In this document: positions 12,201-23,009 of the stretch, one piece after another | Layout: every line of letters starts with the position of its first letter | Position numbering within the stretch: position 1 is the stretch's first letter | From: Brachyhypopomus gauderio | Lineage: Eukaryota > Chordata > Actinopteri > Gymnotiformes > Hypopomidae | NCBI RefSeq assembly: GCF_052324685.1 | Contig: NC_135211.1 | Coordinates: 6,344,193-6,408,192 of the forward strand | Length of the DNA: 64,000 nt | Reading direction: 5' to 3' | Program-made: the position numbers and the translations under genes | The notes under the pieces: model-generated | Seen by the model: the letters and a program-made list of their open reading frames with translations, nothing else | What the model was told of the DNA's origin: nothing | Database searches by the model: none

Positions 12201-15138
12201 TAACCCCAAGAAAACCCCCCATACAAAAGGAGGAGGCTGTTGTAGCGCATTACCGACAACTGTTAATTATCTCAGAAAAGAATAAGTGCACCTGTCAGGG
12301 ACACTTCAATTACAAATTAGCACAACATTATCACAGTGGTCAGGAAATGCTATGAATAGACCAGGCGTTCTTCGGATGCACCTATTAAAGTTGACATAAT
12401 GACACTTAACTCTTTCGGAACGCCCCGAAATACAGAGTCAGTGGTAAATATAGACTGTGCCTCTGGAGGTCGATGATGAGCTGCTAATTAATGAGTAGGA
12501 GCTGCTAAGGGTGCAGAGATGCAGCAAGCACAGCAGGAACGGTGAGGCGCAACAAACGCTGAAGAGCAACCACTTAAGCTCGGGCAGGTAGGAAGCAGGT
12601 GTGGGGTCTCAGACGGGCGGAGGCAGACGGGAAGTCCGGCCACAGTACACGCAGACAGAACGGAAGCGTGCATGTGTGAGCTCGGACCCATTTTAAGTCT
12701 TCCGATTTCACCAGTTTATACAAGAGTGATTTGTTTGTTATTTATTTTGGTGCCATTTCCATTTTGGTGGCTTATTCCACAGTTAAGAGAAAACAACTGA
12801 ATTTTAAATAAACTTAAATGTTAAAAACTCCCTGTGTTCAGGCAAACGTTCAGAAAGGTCAGGTATAGACCAGAAAAGGTCTTGTATACAATGTTGAGGA
12901 TAATTTGCAACCTAGCTATTTGAAGCAGCTCATATTTGTCAGGAGTCTTGGTCAAATGATCATTTACTCTATACACTATATTGCCAAAAGTATTCACTCA
13001 CCCATCCAAATGATCGGCTATAGCCACAGGTGTATAAAATGAAGCACCTAGGCGTGCAGACTGTTTTACAAACATTTGTGAAAGAATGGGTCGCTCTCAG
13101 GAGCTCAGTGAACTCCAGTGTGGAACTGTGATAGGACCAGTGCAACAAATCCAGTCGTGAAATTTCCTCGTACCTAAATATTCCACAGCCTTCGCGTCCA
13201 ACATCAGTATGTGAACTCACATATGCGCTTCTGGAAGAATGGTCAAAAATCCCCATAAACACACTCCTAAACCTTGTGGACAGCCTTCTCAGAAGAGTTG
13301 AAACAGTTCTAGCTACAAAGGGTGGACCAACGTCATATTGAACCCTATGTATTAGGAATGGGATGTCACTTAAAGTCATATGTGGGTCAAGGAAGGTGAG
13401 CGAATACTTTTGGCAATATAGTGTACGTGATCACATTCAGTTCTAACTTGGTGTTTTCAGCATTTGACAGACACGCTTATCCAGAGTGATATATATTTCA
13501 GTGTGACAGTACATGTACATCCTGGGAAATAAACCTTGGAGTGTCTAGAACCATGCTTTACCTGTTCCACCAGGTGTGCAAGGAACTGTGTGGGAAACAC
13601 TGAAATCTTCATCTTTCCTGTTTTAAATTAGTAGCGAAGCACCATTGAAAATGCAGTCACATTTCTGTGAATCCCATTCAAACTAATGGATGCATGCTAA
13701 CGTATACATGCATCAGTTTGCAAAAACTGCAGGGTTTCCAGATGTTACAGTTTAAACTACATTTGCGCGTCTAGAAAATTCAGTCACTTTCTTTCTGGTG
13801 TCTCTACATTTTTTGTGCATGGGCACCAGGATCTTACTGTTGAAGCCATTTGTTCAGTTTTCATTAGCTATATCACTTTTCCTGCATCTTTTGATCAGTA
13901 CTGATAAGGAATGTAAATGTGAAAAATAATTTAAATAACAATAAGGTATTTTGTAATACGAGTTGGCCTAAAGTTCAATTCTATTTTTCCATGAAGATTG
14001 CTAATAATACATGTCCAAATTTAGCATCGGCATAAATGTGGAAGGGGGATTGATAGATGAACATAATGTGTGACATGGAACCCTCATATTCCAAGCATGA
14101 ATTGATTGAAAAGTGATGAGAATCTCCATTAAAGCTACAGCCAGGAACTGCCCCATGTGGTTTTCGCATCCAATTACACAGAGTTGTGAAACACACGTCA
14201 TAGTTCAGTGTCCCATTATTCAAAAGCTGCCTGAAATTTATAGGACAAGAAACAAATAGCTATTTGAAGTCGCACCATACAACCGATAGAAAACACAGGT
14301 CAATCCCACATCACATCCCTGAATTAAGGCCAACTCTAGTCAGCACTTCCTGATTATGACATTAAGCCTCCTCATTAATGTACACCACCACATAGGCAAG
14401 TGAGAGATTTCAGCAATAGTTTATCATAAATGTATTCAAACTACCAATACTTGAAATTCACTTTACAAATCAAATAACTGCAAACAAAAGTTTGAACTTC
14501 AGAAGTGATGCCGTTGACGTATTCAGAATGAAGTCAAAAGCAGGAAGGTAAATAGAGTTGGCCCTTCAATCCAACTTTGATCGAGCGCAGGAGAAGCTTG
14601 AAGCTCGAGTGTTTAAGCACTAGCAGACACGGACTAGGCTATGATAGTGAAGACAACAAGCTTACTGAGGGCGGGGCTGGGCTGCTTGGCAGACACATCT
14701 GCATGAGGAAGAAGAGGAAGTCCATCAGATAATTTGTGTTAATAAACATCGAGATCTGGACCATTTCTCTTCACCCTGGTGCTCAGAGTATGTTCAGAGT
14801 ATACTGGATCAACATAATTGTGCATTGAAAGCTCTGAACGCACCAAAATAGAGAAAAATGGCATGTGAAAATGAAGTCATAGAGAACAGCTGAAAGAATC
14901 ATCTTGAAATGCTCGAAAGGCTGAACTGCATTTATAGCCGATGCTAAAGAAACATTCTGCAAATTGTGTGTTGTTATAGTAAGTGATCAAAGTCCTGGCC
15001 AGGTGAGCTCATCACACCAGAATGAAATGTCAAAATAAGTGAATGTTCACCAAGGATGAGACTACAGTACGCTATTCACTTACCTATTTCTGTAGGCCGT
15101 CCTTGGCTCTCGGTGGCTACTGAGGTGCCACACCCCAT
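5265..15138 (-). CDS. ppef1: Serine/threonine protein phosphatase with EF-hands 1 (complete, 16 exons, 719 aa)
   Basis: Exons: 15084-15138, 11979-12106, 11680-11740, 10171-10352, 9658-9772, 9044-9090, 8499-8665, 8349-8385, 8067-8216, 7559-7891, 7232-7417, 6585-6727, 6375-6481, 5906-6069, 5700-5784, 5265-5464. Phases close at every junction and the total is 2160 nt. The start MGCGTS fits N-myristoylation plus palmitoylation. An IQ motif ([11 protein letters not shown], about residue 25) should bind calmodulin. The PPP catalytic core shows GDLHG (about 181), GDFVDRG (210), GNHED (242), HGG (295) and SHEC (472), all the metal and phosphate ligands expected. Exon 10 (315-425) carries a Ser run, a variable insert in this family. 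EF-hand loops are at about 566-577, 649-660 and 689-700. Human PPEF1 is 653 aa. PPEF2 is the alternative, but the rs1/cdkl5 neighbourhood and the VVHK C-terminus favour PPEF1. Expected role: Ca2+-regulated dephosphorylation in sensory neurons. Confidence 0.95.
6072..6310. repeat. (GA)n tract forming the pyrimidine tract of a ppef1 splice acceptor
   Basis: About 240 bp of GA with a few GC, AC and AAA interruptions. On the minus strand it is a (CT)n run ending directly in CAG at 6072-6070, the acceptor of the ppef1 exon 5906-6069. Confidence 0.95.
7181..7203. repeat. (GT)n microsatellite in a ppef1 intron
   Basis: Eleven GT units about 28 bp past the donor of the exon 7232-7417. Confidence 0.9.
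11090..11102. other. Short telomere-like motif in a ppef1 intron
   Basis: Two TTAGGG-type units (AGGGTTAGGGTTAG) inside the intron 10353-11679. This is too short to be more than chance or a relic. The rest of that intron shows no recognisable feature. Confidence 0.4.
12974..13423. mobile_element. Tc1/mariner MITE, complete, 450 bp
   Basis: Terminal inverted repeats start CACTATATTGCCAAAAGTAT on the left and are matched in reverse complement on the right (ending ATACTTTTGGCAATATAGTG), flanked by TA at 12972-12973 and 13424-13425. This non-autonomous family is widespread in teleosts. The 136-aa open frame inside is a chance product of the element. Confidence 0.9.
13450..13545 (-). mobile_element. 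Fragment of fish tRNA-SINE/L2-type tail
   Basis: Contains the minus-strand form of the common fish SINE tail (GACAGACACGCTTATCCAGA), the same tail seen on the plus strand near 53265. The tRNA-like head is not recognisable here. Confidence 0.55.
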
Positions 15139-15991
15139 GATGGCAACGTTGTCTCCTCTCTGCACATGTGTCGCTATACCTCAATCCCCTGTAAATACAT
15201 CAAGCAAAACTGCAGAGATGGGAAGATTCATCACTGCAACTGTAATGACAGTAAGTGACCCGGTGTAGCACACAGTACAGCAAAACTAAACCATGAAACA
15301 ACGTGTCATACGGCAGTAAAAACAATGAGGTTAATTAGACCTGGTCATGAGTCACGAGTCCAGAGTAAAATAACTAATTATTCTTTAATTTCTATACAAA
15401 GTGCTCTTATAAAAGCTCCATAAACACGCCAGCTGGCCGTACTGATCCAGCACCTTGGAGTGGACACATATTGTCAGCGTTACGGCACCAAACCGACGCA
15501 CTGAAAGTTTCTCCTAAATGATAATCAATTAATGATAATTGACCAGCCCTACCTGCGCAGCTGTCCGGAACTCAGCAACACCGAGTACCGCTCACAACTA
15601 AACCCATGAGACGGGACGGGTGACCCAATCCCTCACAAAACGTCTTCAAGCTGTAAATATCAGCGTCCCAACTTAAAAGGAGGAACGAAGTCAGACTGCG
15701 CGATGCAGCGCGCCGTCCGAGACGAGGTTTACTCGCCACAGGTGTCCGCGAGAACGGAAGCTCGTTCGCGTGCAGCTGCTGATGACGCGCGCGCAGCTGT
15801 CGGATCACGCGCGGTCGAGCCACTTCCTTTCATCCGCGCGCGCTAGAGCGCGTGCGCCAGTGTAGAACGCGCGTTATCAGTTTGGCAACCAGCAAGACAC
15901 TCTTAGTTACAAGCTGCATCCGAGTTAAGCATTTCAACAGGTACTAAAACGTTTAGAATAACGTGCACCAGTCAGTGGTAAAATTACTAAG

Positions 15992-15997
15992 TTTATT
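15992..15997 (-). terminator. Polyadenylation signal AATAAA of the H2B-like gene
   Basis: AATAAA on the minus strand, 53 bp downstream of the stop codon at 16050. No histone 3' stem-loop was seen. Confidence 0.5.
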
Positions 15998-16049
15998 ATT
16001 TAAATATACATAAATATGCACAAATAATAAAAGCTGTAGCGTGTTGCGG

Positions 16050-16414
16050 TCATGCGCCGTCCATAGGGATGGTGTTGCGCCGGGGCTGGAGTCGGTTCAG
16101 GGCCGCTACAATCTCACTCCGCGTGATGACACGGTGGCGGTTGAAACGGGAGATGCGCGCCGCCTCCAGTCCCACTCTCAGTAGCATATATCTTGTTGCG
16201 CCTCCGGGTACGAACCCAGTTTCGGTAGACGAGGTCTGAGAGATGCAGTCAACAGGTCAGTTCTGAATATAGATGTGATTATAGTTTGGTTATATAGTAC
16301 CGCGCGCCTTACCTCCCGCCTGAGCTTGTAAATAAAAACGGCATGATCTCCAAGTCTAGTCTTGGGTCGTCTGGAAGCGGCGCAGGACTTTGCATGAGGA
16401 CGACTCGCTTTCAT
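16050..16414 (-). CDS. Small two-exon H2B-like histone-fold protein, 95 aa
   Basis: Exon 1 is 16313-16414 (ATG at 16414) and exon 2 is 16050-16235 (TGA at 16052-16050). The intron is 77 bp, begins GTAAGG and ends CTCTCAG; both junctions are phase 0. Exon 1 encodes a basic N-tail and HAVFIYKLRRE, resembling the H2B alpha-1 segment around YSIYVYKVLKQV. Exon 2 encodes TETGFVP, then EAARISRFNRHRVITRSEI, which lines up with the H2B alpha-2/loop-2/alpha-3 signature EASRLAHYNKRSTITSREI. The alpha-2 region is about seven residues shorter than canonical H2B and the alpha-C helix is missing. A minus-strand AATAAA lies at 15997-15992, 53 bp past the stop, so the message is probably polyadenylated, unlike replication-dependent histones. 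It could be a germline or sperm H2B variant. I cannot rule out a very recent pseudogene, but frame, splice sites and polyA signal are all intact. Confidence 0.7.
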
Positions 16415-16621
16415 GGTTTTACCTTTTCAAAACGTTAACGGATTAAAATACAGTTTTCCTGCAGCGCCTTCATTTTATTGTGGCAGAATCAGTGATGGTA
16501 ATTGCACAACAGACGTGTCCTGGACCCTTAATCAATCATCTTAATTTCCACTCATATGATGACCAATCGCCGATCTGAAGGGTCAGATGTATCAAAGCGA
16601 CTTGCACGTGCTCATTGTGCA

Positions 16622-16655
16622 TCAAATCAAATCAAATATATTTGTATAGCGATTG
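16622..16655 (-). mobile_element. Tiny 3' tail of a LINE/SINE
   Basis: A repeated ATCAA tract next to TTTGTATAGCG is the reverse complement of the tail seen complete at 52260-52320 (GCGCTATACAAATAAA plus TGATT repeats). Confidence 0.5.
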
Positions 16656-17224
16656 AGGAATGTTTACTACTTAACCAAAGTAGTAACTGTAGCTTTTACT
16701 TTGGATGGAAGAATATATTATAGGCTACGTGAACGCCTCTTTATTTAAAGTCAGAGCTCAAAGTCAGAGTAAAATGTAGCCGCGAGTATCAATAAAAGGT
16801 AAGGTTTATACTTGACGCGTCGCTAAAATTACGTCATCGCGCTGGCTCCGCCACTGCGCGAGGGTCTCGCGCGCTGTAGCATTTCGGTCAGCCTCGCGCT
16901 TTGGTAGTTGGCATGGTAACGCCCAGGGGTTTGTTTTGGAGTTCAGCATCTCTGAATGTTATTTTTTAATCCTGTAGATTTTCATTGTTTATAAACAATT
17001 TACTTTTTAGAAAGAAATTCACTTTTTATATTATTCGCATTTGAGCCAAGACTATAGGTAGTACTCTCCAAATGCTGATTCAAACCATATTTTACATTCG
17101 CAGCATGTATTTTGTTCACACCATTCACGTTTGGTGACATTATGACATCTGAGTGCTGAGTTCTAGCCAATTGAGTATGAAAAGCCCACTTTAGGATACA
17201 CACTGTGACCAATATGTCCACAGA

Positions 17225-17666
17225 CAGGGTGCGAATTATACAATGATAATTGGGGGGGTCAAGTTTTTTTCAGGGTGTAAATGAAAACCAGTACAGTGCA
17301 AGCGCGTGCTTCAGTAAACTGAAGTCTTACCATCCTTACAGTGTCTTTAATTTCTTACTGTAATGTCTACAGCACGTAAATGATAAATCCATTACATCAC
17401 CTGACCGATAATGAGTCAGGCAGGCAAACGCGAATGGCTATTAACACGGAATGGTATGATCCACTTTAGGGGTGCTTGAAATCGTATCAGAATATTCTTC
17501 CAGCCATAGACACTGCATTTTTTTGTAGTATTTAACATTATATGTGAGAAGTACATTTAAATGTTTTGACCCCCCCCCCAAATTATTGGTTTTGCCCCTT
17601 TAGGGGGGTTGATGCCTTAAACGGGGGGGTCTGACCCCCCCAATCCCCCCCGTAATTCGAACCCTG
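17225..17666. mobile_element. hAT-type MITE, 442 bp, with 8-bp target duplication
   Basis: The left end CAGGGTGCGAATTA pairs with the right end TAATTCGAACCCTG as an imperfect inverted repeat. Identical 8-bp flanks TCCACAGA lie at 17217-17224 and 17667-17674. CAGGG-type termini with an 8-bp duplication are diagnostic of hAT elements. The interior has C- and G-runs and no coding capacity. Confidence 0.9.
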
Positions 17667-17674
17667 TCCACAGA

Positions 17675-18455
17675 CACACATCTAGGTTGCAGGGACAGCA
17701 GTAAAGAGGCCCATGTTTCCCTCTTCCCAGCCACCTCTTCCAGTTCGTCGTCTGGGAGTATACAGAGATGTTCCCAACACAGCGTGTCCTGGGTCTTCCC
17801 TGAGGTCTCCTCCCAATTGAACATGCCTATCCAGTAATGGACCAGTAAATTGAGAGCTTTGCCTTTGGTTTCACCACAACGGTCTGTTTGTTAACAAGAT
17901 CCTGAGATACTTGAACTGCTCCACTTGAGGCAAGGGCTCATTCCCGACCCAGAGAGGGCACTCCACCCTTTTCCATCCAAATACCATGGTCTCAATTTTA
18001 GAGGTGCCGATTCTCATCCTGGCTGTTTCTCACTCGGCTGTAAACTGGTCCAGCGAGAGCTGGAGGTCCCAGCCTGATGACACCAAGATGACCGTATCAT
18101 CCGCAAGAAGCAGACATGGAATCCTGAGGCCACCAATCCGAACTTCCTCCACGACTACACTGAGAAATACAGTGTAGTCCCATATCCCATATTCCTGGTA
18201 CACTCCCCAGAGGAAACCCCCTAGATACACGGTCGAATGCCTTCTCCAGATTCACAAAACGCATGTGGACTGGTTGAGCAAACTCTCACAATCCCTCTAG
18301 GACCCTCACAAGGGCGAAAAATAAGGGTCCAGTGTTTCGCAACCAGGACAGAATCTGCATTGTTCCTATTGTGACTGAGCAGACTATCAGCTGGACTCTC
18401 CAGCACCCCTGCATAGACCTTACCAGGGAGGTTTCACGTATGTCAAGAGATATTG
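17675..18455 (-). mobile_element. Decayed non-LTR retrotransposon (reverse transcriptase piece)
   Basis: On the minus strand the translation around 18030-18230 includes LLLADDTVIL, the reverse-transcriptase catalytic box, followed by residues typical of the RT palm. Downstream the frame is broken by stops and shifts. It resembles fish RTE-like LINEs. The 5' region is missing, and the hAT MITE sits at its downstream edge. Confidence 0.75.
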
Positions 18456-18989
18456 AAGTTCAAAAAACATTTTATTGCAGTCTGCAATGTAGTGTCCCTG
18501 TGAAGCCACTTGAGGTAGTGATATACCTTCTGAGATTTTAACCAACACAGCCAGAAAACCTCAACCCACACCATTTAATTTGGACATCTATGTGATTTGT
18601 TTAAATGTTTTTTTAGTTTCAGTCTCTTGGATGCCCAATTTCCTGAACATAAAGTGTGTAAGATATACAGCTACCGCTGTCTGAAAAAATAAAACTGCTC
18701 TTGGATTGATGCTTAGAATGTGGCAGCCATATTATTTGGAAATTTAACTTTTTTATATATAAATTTAGACTTTTCACACAAATTTTGTGCAACTCGGGAG
18801 AAAATCCGGGAGTGTTTGATGTTGCTTTGACATTTACAGTTGCTTGATTTTGTTTTGATGGCCTCAAAGGCCTCAAATACGAGGTTTCATAGGCTTTAGA
18901 AAAACAGGGCTTGCATGTCAGTCTTGGCAATTATGCACTGCACATAACCAGAAGGTAAACTCTTGTAATAAATAAATAAATGAGATCTA

Positions 18990-19022
18990 ACACACACTCT
19001 CTCTCTCCCACACACACACACA

Positions 19023-19053
<31 letters not shown>
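18990..19053. repeat. CT/CA compound microsatellite
   Basis: (CT)n followed by (CA)n with one interruption. Confidence 0.9.
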
Positions 19054-19057
<4 letters not shown>

Positions 19058-19375
19058 ACAAAAACAACATCTGAGCTATTATGCCAAACTGCTACTTATC
19101 CCTCTATCCTTTCTGATCCTTTTATCCGTTTACATAGCATGCTGTAGTTTCAGACTCTCTCTAATGAACCCTATTATCTTCCTTCTAAAAACATAGATTT
19201 TCTCTTTTTTAACCAATATATAACTTAACAAAACACAAGAGGTCTCCTAGTATCAGGAGGTTCACTACACATCTAGAGAGGGTTCATCCAAATGATTTTT
19301 TAAAGGTGGAGAACCACTAGAGGGCGCTGTTGAGGAAAGGGGGGCGGTGAGGCGGCCAGGTGCTGGTGGGCTGCA

Positions 19376-21668
19376 TCAGGTGCATTTGTTGGTGCAGAGG
19401 AGCAGCTCCATACGCATGGCGATGCGTGTGTGCCAGCCCAGGGGTATGATGCGTATGTAGCGCGCCACTATCGGCGGGCGGAGCAGGTTCTGGACGGAGG
19501 ACGAGCGGTCCGAGTTCCCATAAAACACCTATGAGGAAGACCACAATGGGTGCGTACACACACACATGCACACACAAACACAGAATGGAATAGTGGTTGT
19601 CAGTCACAGTTTGCATAAAATTGTCTAACATGTTAACATAACATACTGAGCTCGATTGAAACCTGGCTGATGTTTACTGCTCACCCTGTTGTTGCCAGTC
19701 TGGTCTTTGTAGTAGACCCAGTTGAGGTTCTCGTTGGTGCGGAACTGGACGGTGTACTTGGTGATCCATTCATCTGCATCACAGCGGCCCTGGGTCAGGA
19801 TGCCTGACACAACATTCACCTCCTTCAGATCAGTCTGGATCCACTGGTTCGTGTCCTGGTACTTGGACAGCCAGGCACAACTGTAAAACACATGTTGCAT
19901 GAATGGAGAGTCTAAACACCCTGTAAATTTAGTATCCTCAGATACATAAGTAAATGGATAATCCTGGCAAGTTATAAGAAGTACAGTGTTTCTATGAAAA
20001 GTGCCACTCACCCATATCCCTGGTTGTTGAGTCTGGCCTTGTTAGGGGTCCAGGAGGAGAACCAGCCAGTGTACTGAATTTCATTAGAACAGCTGATCTG
20101 ATCAGGAGTCACTGATCCAGCCTCGAAGCCCAAAGGCCTGTGATATGGGCATTCTGGGGAAACAAATCTTTTAATTAGTCTTTTTTGAGTGTTCAAGAGT
20201 GGATTGAACAGTAGAATTCTTTTCATAAATAATTTGCACAAAAACAAGAAAAAACAGATTGCTTCAACGTAGACTGTGCAAATCTAGAAGCCAAAACTAC
20301 CATTCTAGAGAAACCGTATCGAGTCAGAATTGCACCATTCTAGGGAAACCATACCAAGTCAGAAATGTTCCCAACTGGATGATCGAAAAGCCTCTATAAG
20401 CCCACTCAAAGGTATTGCCCAAAATGGTTATGAGAGTGTTGCGTGATGCCTGTTATCTTTGTGTTGTAGGTGTTGTGAGCCCTGGTTGCTGCAACAGACC
20501 CTGTAAATAAATCCGGGTCAGTACATTCCTCAGTGCTGCTCTGCTTGGGCTGGTGTAAAAATGCACCGTAGAAAACGTGAGCTAATTCCTGCCAGCCTGG
20601 TGTCTATCAGTAGAACTGCAAAAGAGCAGTGAGAGGACAAGCAGTGTGCTGTTCCTTCTGTTTGGATCTGTTGATCCTGTTTAGTACTGAAAATCCAAAA
20701 AGCATCAGTTCAGAAACCATATCACGTTTAACTGCTGTGGATTACGAACCTGAGGGACAGTCTAGACATGGTGCTCATTAAGAGTTACGTTTGACAGATG
20801 GTTGTGCTCCTAACTTGAGCTCCTGTTCCACAACTGACTCAGTCTTGGTCTTGCAGAGAAGAAAAATCTATCCTAAACTATGTTTCTACTGAGGCCCATG
20901 AAAACAGTGGATGCTCATTTAATTCTTGCCTGTTGCCAGTACTGCAGAACAAATATTGGGTTTTTCCAACGGACAAACTCTGGTTTAGAGACAGGCAGCT
21001 AATCACCAAATATTTGGGGGTGTCTGTTGGCACTGACAGGTGGCCATTTGTACCAGGCATTTTTTTCTGAGGCACACATAACGAAGGGATCTCTGCCAAG
21101 CTCCCCCATTGGTCAGTGGACATAGAGGTGGACCTCTGCCAAGCTCCCCCATTGGTCAGTGGACATAGAGGTGGACCTCTGCCAAGCTCCCCCATTGGTC
21201 AGTGGACATAGAGGTGGACCTCTGACAAGCTCCCCCATTGGTCACAGGACATTTAATGACATTCACTGCAGCACGCAGACCAGGCTTATCACGAACAACA
21301 CAACCAATCAAGAGTAAGGCTTATTTCTGTTTAGAAACATCAAGGAGCTCCTCTGCATGTAGATCTATCAGTTCAGATTTGAACTGAAAGGGACAGATGG
21401 GGTTTCATTATTGCACTTGCGTTTGCTTCACTGTCCTGGATTGGCTGGTATTGTTATCACATGTGCATGATGCATGTGCTCATGGCAGACTCTGCTGGAC
21501 AGACACCTGCTCCTTCTGTGATTGTTCTTTTAGGATTGTACGTTATTCCAATCTTACTTCAGTATTGGATTAATGTGTGTCCTAGTCAAGCTAATAAGAT
21601 TATTTGCCTGCTTTCAGGCCCTGCTGTTCAATCGTGATTCTCTCAACTTCAAAACCTAATTTTGCTCC

Positions 21669-21730
<62 letters not shown>

Positions 21731-21887
21731 TGGAGGAGTCAGGCAGAAATGGAGCAAAGCTTCCTGCTGGCTGGGTAGCAGCAGGGATCACTTATCCCAC
21801 ACACAGCCCAGGTGAAGCTGCTCCCAGGTGATTAATGACTTTACAGTACACCGCGGTTGAGGTGCCGGTCCTGGAGCAGTCCTGTTC

Positions 21888-21969
<82 letters not shown>

Positions 21970-22561
21970 ACACACCTACATGATGCATACACACCACATG
22001 ACATTTGCTTGTTTCCCACGGCCAAGAACTAGGAATAACGGTAATATCTCTGCTCTTAATGTTATCATCAAAATATTCACTCACAAACCGTCTTCATTAG
22101 ATAATTGTCCCAGACTGTGGGAAGTTGAGTTCCTCTCAGCTTTATGACCTTCATTTTAGTGTAAGAGCAGAGTATAAATGAGCAGTTCAGCTAAAAAATG
22201 TGAGGGTATGGTCGCCATTTTGACACTGCAAATGGTTTTTAAATTGCAGTGTATAAAGTTACGAGAAGAAGAGAGAAAAAATGAAACATTTCTGTGTCTC
22301 AAAATTTGTAAGGAAAAAACTGAATACATCTATAACCTTTCGATCATATACATACACACGTATTCACACACACACATACACACATACACTGCTCTCTTAA
22401 ACTCACCACAGCACACCCTTACAAACCCCCTGTAATACACATACTCATACCCATACACACATATTGTTCACTTTGACACTTACCCACAACACAGCCTTAT
22501 AAATATGCTGTCATATGCATACACATATACATACTGTTCACTTTAATCACCACTATTTTCC

Positions 22562-22628
<67 letters not shown>

Positions 22629-22977
22629 CTGGCATACAGGTGAAGTCTCGGACCCAGTTGGATCTTGTACTGGTAGTGTCCAGATCAGTGGGACATCCCC
22701 TGCTGTCACAGTCACACTTGCAAGTCTTCCTTGTCCAGTTTTCATTTTCTTCACTCTCCTGAAAACAAGGAAGACAGACAGACAGACAGACTGTTAGAGG
22801 AAACAGACAGGCCGAGGAGACAGCCTTTTAACACACTGTCCATCACACTTAGATCATTTTTCTTTGATTTGTGCCATTATGATCATATAATAAAGAAATA
22901 ACAACTACAAAAATAATGGCAACTATTTGCACCCACCTGCTGTGAAAGCACGTCAGTGAGAACTGGAAGCAAAATAA

Positions 22978-23009
<32 letters not shown>

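Larger units (their letters stand above)
12107..15083. other. ppef1: ppef1 intron 1 (about 3 kb)
   Basis: It separates the exon encoding the acylated N-terminus from the IQ exon. It contains a Tc1/mariner MITE (12974-13423) and a SINE-tail fragment (13450-13545). I see no coding exon in it. Confidence 0.85.
15560..16420. promoter_or_regulatory. CpG-rich region upstream of ppef1 and over the H2B-like gene
   Basis: CG dinucleotides are frequent, for example around 15690-15870 and 16060-16160, in a neighbourhood that is otherwise CpG-poor. It lies just upstream of the ppef1 start (15138) and covers the small histone-like gene. It is a candidate CpG-island promoter for ppef1; transcription start sites cannot be read from sequence. 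Confidence 0.55.
16415..19375. other. Intergenic DNA between rs1 and the H2B-like gene
   Basis: No gene supported. It contains a short LINE/SINE tail (16622-16655), a hAT MITE (17225-17666), an RTE-like LINE piece (about 17675-18455) and a CT/CA microsatellite (18990-19053). The rs1 3' untranslated region must lie at its right end. Confidence 0.7.

Noticed and set aside
15572..15823. 83-codon Arg-rich frame in the CpG-rich region
   Set aside because: No domain, no splice logic; compatible with CG-rich promoter or untranslated sequence of ppef1.
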